From: an uncultured Clostridia bacterium
GTDB lineage: Bacteria; Bacillota; Clostridia; TANB77; CAG-508
DNA length: 36,801 bases
NCBI GenBank assembly: GCA_944389395.1
Contig: CALXME010000015.1
Location: 1-36,801, forward strand
Direction of reading: 5' to 3'
The translations under genes were made by a program, and so were the position numbers. Below the pieces are notes generated by a model that was given only the letters and a program-made list of their open reading frames with translations, was not told the origin of the DNA and did not search any database. This document shows, one piece after another, positions 33,526-36,801 of the stretch (position 1 is the first letter of the stretch; each line of letters begins with the position of its first letter).

Positions 33526-34302
33526 CTATTTTTTTAGTATTGTCAATATTTCTGGCTCTTTTTCTGTGATTAAAATTGTATTTTCATAGTGTGCTGATAA
33601 ACTTCCATCTTCTGTAATAATCGTCCAACCATCATCTAATTCTAAAATGTTTGGTTTTCCTTGTATTACCATAGGTTCTATTGCAAGTGTCATCCCTGGT
33701 TCTAGCCTAATTCCTCTACCTGCTTTTCCATAGTTTGGAATTCCTGGATTTTCATGCATTTGCCTTCCTATTCCATGCCCTTGAAATTCTCTTACTACAC
33801 TATATCCTTGTGAATGTACATATTCACCAATAGCATGACATACATCTCCAATTCTATTTCCTGGTTTTGCATATTGAATTCCTTCAAAAAAAGCCTGTTT
33901 AGTAACTTCTACTAATCTTTTTGCTTCCTTAGATACATTCCCAACCAAAAAAGTTCTTGCTGCATCTCCATGAAATCCATCTTTTAATGCTACTGTATCT
34001 ATACTAACAATGTCCCCTTCTTTAATTATTTTTGTCTTAGAAGGTATTCCGTGAATTACTTCATCATTTACAGAAATACAAGTGGTTGCTGGATAATTTG
34101 GCACTCCTTTAAATCCACTTGGATATCCTTTTTGCGCAGGAATTCCTCCCAATTTTTTCATTGCTTTTTCAGCAATTTGATCTAATTCCCAAGTAGAAAT
34201 TCCTGGTTTTATGTATTTTTCTACTTCTTGGTACATTAGTGCTACTATTTTACATGCTTCTTTCATTTTTTCTATTTCTTTTTTTGATTTAATGGTTACC
34301 AA
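33526..34302 (-). CDS. map: methionine aminopeptidase type I
   Basis: 258 residues. Removes N-terminal methionine. Metal ligands are seen in VSIDTVALKDGFHGDAARTF (Asp pair), GHGIGRQMHENP (His) and MTLAIEPM (Glu) plus a final Glu in TITEDGSLSAHYENTI. Starts at TTG 34302; its Shine-Dalgarno AAGGAG overlaps the adk stop codon, so translation is probably coupled. Canonical adk-map-infA order. Confidence 0.96.
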   Translation of the reverse strand: MVTIKSKKEIEKMKEACKIVALMYQEVEKYIKPGISTWELDQIAEKAMKKLGGIPAQKGYPSGFKGVPNYPATTCISVNDEVIHGIPSKTKIIKEGDIVSIDTVALKDGFHGDAARTFLVGNVSKEAKRLVEVTKQAFFEGIQYAKPGNRIGDVCHAIGEYVHSQGYSVVREFQGHGIGRQMHENPGIPNYGKAGRGIRLEPGMTLAIEPMVIQGKPNILELDDGWTIITEDGSLSAHYENTILITEKEPEILTILKK

Positions 34303-34315
34303 TTTTGTCGTCTCC

Positions 34316-34984
34316 TTATTTTTGATTTTTTATTTTTTCGATTATCTCTTCTGCTACATCTTTTCCCATTTTATTTATTTGTTTACTTACCATGGCATCA
34401 TATAGATTTCCTTGTTTTTTATAATATTCTACTAAAGGACTTGTTTGTTTAAAATATCCTTCTAGTCTTGCTTCTACTGTTTCTACATTATCATCTTTTC
34501 TTTGAACTATTTTCTGTCCACACTTATCACAAATTCCTTCTTGTTTTGGTGGGTTTAATACAATATTATAAATGGTTTTACATTCTGGATTAGAACATAC
34601 TCTTCTATTTACAATTCTTTCTATAATTTCTTCTTTTGGAGTTGTTAAATTAATTACTAAATCTACTTTTTTACCTTGTTTTGCAAGTATTTTATCTAAT
34701 TCTTCTGCTTGTTTTATCGTTCTTGGGAATCCATCTAAAATAATTCCTTGTTGTACATCATCTTCTTTTAATCTATTTTCTATTAATTGTATTGTAACAT
34801 CATCTGGTACTAAATTTCCTTTAGATATATATGTATCAGCTAATTTTCCTAATTCTGTTCCTTCTTTGATATGTTTTCTAAATATATCTCCTGTTGATAC
34901 TTGTGGCCATCCTAATTTTTCTGTTAAAATCCCTGCTACTGTTCCTTTCCCTGTTCCTGGTGCTCCTAACATAATAATTACCAT
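34316..34984 (-). CDS. adk: adenylate kinase
   Basis: 222 residues, long-lid form. P-loop GAPGTGKG (~7-14), DGFPRT (~84-89), and a zinc-binding lid with CSNPEC ... CDKC (four cysteines, ~130-156), typical of Gram-positive enzymes. It balances ATP, ADP and AMP. Located after secY, as in the spc operon. Hairpin structures precede it (35013-35032 and 35080-35147). Confidence 0.97.
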   Translation of the reverse strand: MVIIMLGAPGTGKGTVAGILTEKLGWPQVSTGDIFRKHIKEGTELGKLADTYISKGNLVPDDVTIQLIENRLKEDDVQQGIILDGFPRTIKQAEELDKILAKQGKKVDLVINLTTPKEEIIERIVNRRVCSNPECKTIYNIVLNPPKQEGICDKCGQKIVQRKDDNVETVEARLEGYFKQTSPLVEYYKKQGNLYDAMVSKQINKMGKDVAEEIIEKIKNQK

Positions 34985-35012
34985 ATTTAAAACACTTCCT
35001 ATCTTTTAAATT

Positions 35013-35032
35013 AAGATTATTTTGATAATCTT
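35013..35032 (-). other. hairpin in the adk leader
   Basis: AAGATTAT/ATAATCTT, perfect 8-bp stem with a four-base loop, 28 bases before the adk start codon and outside its Shine-Dalgarno sequence. May influence adk translation or mRNA stability. Confidence 0.4.
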
Positions 35033-35079
35033 TATCTTATTCATACTTTTGTGTGGTATAAACATGATAAAAACTACCA

Positions 35080-35147
35080 AAAGCTGGTGTCAAAACCGGG
35101 AGTTTATGCCAAAGTTTGACATATCCCCCGGAACTAATACCAACTTT
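35080..35147 (-). other. GC-rich hairpin overlapping the secY stop codon
   Basis: Outer arms AAAGCTGGTGT and ATACCAACTTT pair with one mismatch; an inner CCGGG/CCCGG plus TATG/CATA stem lies inside. It is unusually GC-rich for this window. It has no strong T run, so it may be an mRNA-processing or attenuation structure rather than a terminator. Confidence 0.45.
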
Positions 35148-36465
35148 ATTCTAAAAATCCTTTATAATGTCTCATTGCTAATTGAGATTCTAATTGTTGT
35201 ACAGTTTCTAATGCTACACCTACAACAATTAATATAGATGTTCCACCAAATGCAATATTTAAGTTGGTGAATCTTAATAGCATTGGTAAAATCGCAATTA
35301 CTGCTAAGAAAAATCCTCCAAACCATGTTAATTTTGAAATGATGGATGATAAATATTCTGTTGTTGGTTTTCCTGCTCTTATTCCAGGAATGAATCCACC
35401 ATTTTTCTTAATATTATTAGATACTTCTGCTGGATTAAATGTAGCATAAGTATAGAAAAATGTAAATCCAATTATTAATAGTAAATAAACAAGCGCATTT
35501 GCAATAGAATATCCTATTCCAACATTAGATGTTGATGTTGCTATTGAAAAATTGTATAATCCTGCTAAAAATCCTGTTTGATTTGCAATATCAGGTACAA
35601 ATATTTGGATAATCATAGCTGGGAAAGTCATAAATGAAGAAGCAAATATTACAGGCATAACTCCTGCCATTGCTAGTTTTAATGGAATATGAGTATTTTG
35701 TGCTCCTACCATTTTTCTTCCTACTACTTTTTTAGAATATTGAACTGGTACTCTTCTTTCTGCTTGTTGTACAAATACAACTCCAGCTACTAATATAATA
35801 GCTCCCACTACAATTCCTATTGCAGTTAATAATCCTGTTGTACTAAATCCTGTTGCTGGTAAAATTAAATTCCATAATGTAGTTATACCACTTGGAAGAC
35901 CTGAAATAATTCCTATAAAAATTAATAGTGAAATTCCATTTCCTATTCCTTTACTTGTGATTTGTTCTCCTAACCACATTAATAATGAAGTTCCTGCTAC
36001 AAGTCCTGTTACTACTAATAGTCCTGTTAAGAAACTATCATCTACGAAAATTCCAGAAGATTTATAAGATAAATAAATTCCAATACCTTCTACTAATGCT
36101 AATATAATTGTTAGTATTTTTGTATATTTATTTATTTTCTTTCTACCTTCTTCTCCACCTTCTTTTGTTAGTCTTTCTAAAGCTGGTATAATCATTGCTA
36201 ATAATTGAATTACGATAGAAGCAGTGATGTATGGGCTGATTGACATTGCAAAAACAGAGAATCTAGAAAATGCTCCTCCTGAAATTAAATCTATTAATCC
36301 CGCTAATCCTTGTGAAGTTCCCATTGCTTCATTTAATGCTATACTATCAACTCCTGGTACAGTAATATAGCATCCTAACCTAAATACAACTATTAATACT
36401 AATGTATATAGTAGTCTTTTTCTAACATCAGGTGTTTTTAATGCATTTTTGATTGTTTTAAACAA
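35146..36465 (-). CDS. secY: protein translocase subunit SecY
   Basis: 439 residues, ten predicted membrane helices, full length. RKRLLYTLVLIVVFRLGCYITVPGVD (~16-41), GGAFSRFSVFAMSISPYITASIVIQLL (plug and helix 2, ~63-89), EQITSKGIGNGISLLIF (~167-183), RRVPVQYSKK (~236-245) and the C-terminal SQLAMRHYKGFL are characteristic. Core of the membrane channel for secreted and membrane proteins. TTG start immediately follows the rplO stop codon (TAA-TTG, no gap) with GAGGTGG inside the rplO 3' end, indicating translational coupling. Confidence 0.98.
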   Translation of the reverse strand: MFKTIKNALKTPDVRKRLLYTLVLIVVFRLGCYITVPGVDSIALNEAMGTSQGLAGLIDLISGGAFSRFSVFAMSISPYITASIVIQLLAMIIPALERLTKEGGEEGRKKINKYTKILTIILALVEGIGIYLSYKSSGIFVDDSFLTGLLVVTGLVAGTSLLMWLGEQITSKGIGNGISLLIFIGIISGLPSGITTLWNLILPATGFSTTGLLTAIGIVVGAIILVAGVVFVQQAERRVPVQYSKKVVGRKMVGAQNTHIPLKLAMAGVMPVIFASSFMTFPAMIIQIFVPDIANQTGFLAGLYNFSIATSTSNVGIGYSIANALVYLLLIIGFTFFYTYATFNPAEVSNNIKKNGGFIPGIRAGKPTTEYLSSIISKLTWFGGFFLAVIAILPMLLRFTNLNIAFGGTSILIVVGVALETVQQLESQLAMRHYKGFLE

Positions 36466-36801
36466 TTAAACCACCTCAGCCTTTCCGCCTAATGCTTCAA
36501 TTTGTTCTTTTGCTTTTGCTGTAAATCTTACGGCTTTTACATTTAATTTTTTTTCTAATTTTCCAGTTGCTAAAACAACAATCCCATCATTTACTTTTCC
36601 GATAATTCCTTCTTCTAGTAAACTTTCAGCTGTAACATCTGTTGCATTTGATTTATTTAACATTGTTAATGTTACTTCTGTATAAGTTTTAGCATGGATA
36701 TTAGTAAATCCTCTTTTTGGCAATCTTCTATATAATGGTGTTTGACCACCTTCAAATCCTCTTCTTACTCCTCCACCAGATCTTGCTTTTTGTCCTTTAT
36801 G
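36466..36801 (-). CDS. rplO: 50S ribosomal protein L15 (N-terminal part outside the window)
   Basis: 111 codons of the C-terminal part are present: [32 protein letters not shown], then a body ending ALGGKAEVV. The glycine/arginine-rich segment and RRLPKRGF are diagnostic of L15. The frame is open to the window edge at 36801, so the gene is partial because the window ends, not because it is broken. It precedes secY as in all spc operons. Confidence 0.95.
   Translation of the reverse strand, partial: HKGQKARSGGGVRRGFEGGQTPLYRRLPKRGFTNIHAKTYTEVTLTMLNKSNATDVTAESLLEEGIIGKVNDGIVVLATGKLEKKLNVKAVRFTAKAKEQIEALGGKAEVV

Noticed and set aside
35080..35147. secY-adk hairpin as a diverged element E copy
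   Set aside because: Some resemblance around CCGG and TTTTGA, but the core does not align convincingly.

Overview
The window is a very AT-rich, densely packed stretch in which every convincing gene lies on the minus strand. PolC-type DNA polymerase, an alpha operon next to secY-adk-map-infA, an LPXTG wall-anchored protein and an oxygen-sensitive class III ribonucleotide reductase point to an anaerobic Gram-positive bacterium of the Clostridia type, possibly an uncultured gut lineage. That placement is inferred from gene content only. Initiation at TTG behind strong AGGAGG-like ribosome binding sites is common.

Layout in the direction of transcription (right to left). 36801-29668: rplO (cut by the window edge), secY, adk, map, infA, rpmJ, rpsM, rpsK, rpsD, rpoA, rplQ, closed by a terminator. 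29612-27778: an LPXTG leucine-rich-repeat protein, a small membrane protein and a pilin-like remnant. 27711-25825: rpsB-tsf with its own promoter and a hairpin leader. 25820-16945: a cassette holding nrdD, a glutaredoxin-like protein, nrdG, two lipid/polymer glycosyltransferases and a VanRS-like two-component system. It lies between two inverted copies of a ~92-bp palindromic repeat, at the point where tsf normally meets pyrH. 16821-6483: pyrH, frr, ispA, uppS, cdsA, rseP, polC and a DUF1294 gene. 6480-5980: a gene-free region with seven DnaA boxes. 5915-364: rhodanese, lepA, an N-formylglutamate-amidohydrolase-like protein, rlmB and a large unknown membrane-anchored protein.

The most unusual observation is a set of four single-nucleotide +1 frame changes: two in polC, one in rseP, one in the DUF1294 gene. 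At each, the zero-frame codon at the break is CGG, and dropping its C restores the family sequence with a conserved glycine (GGA or GGT). My by-eye scan of all genes found no other in-frame CGG codon, while about forty out-of-frame CGG trinucleotides in genes cause no break. No other broken gene was seen apart from a short pilin-like remnant. This suggests that CGG is unassigned or poorly decoded here and acts as a +1 frameshift (or four-base decoding) signal in essential genes. Sequencing error remains the alternative to exclude.

Other notable items are a non-oriC-like DnaA-box cluster just downstream of a promoter, the repeat-bracketed cassette, a second small palindromic repeat family at junctions, three tandem hairpins between nrdD and the glutaredoxin gene, tandem OB domains in PolC, and an alpha-operon leader candidate before rpsM.
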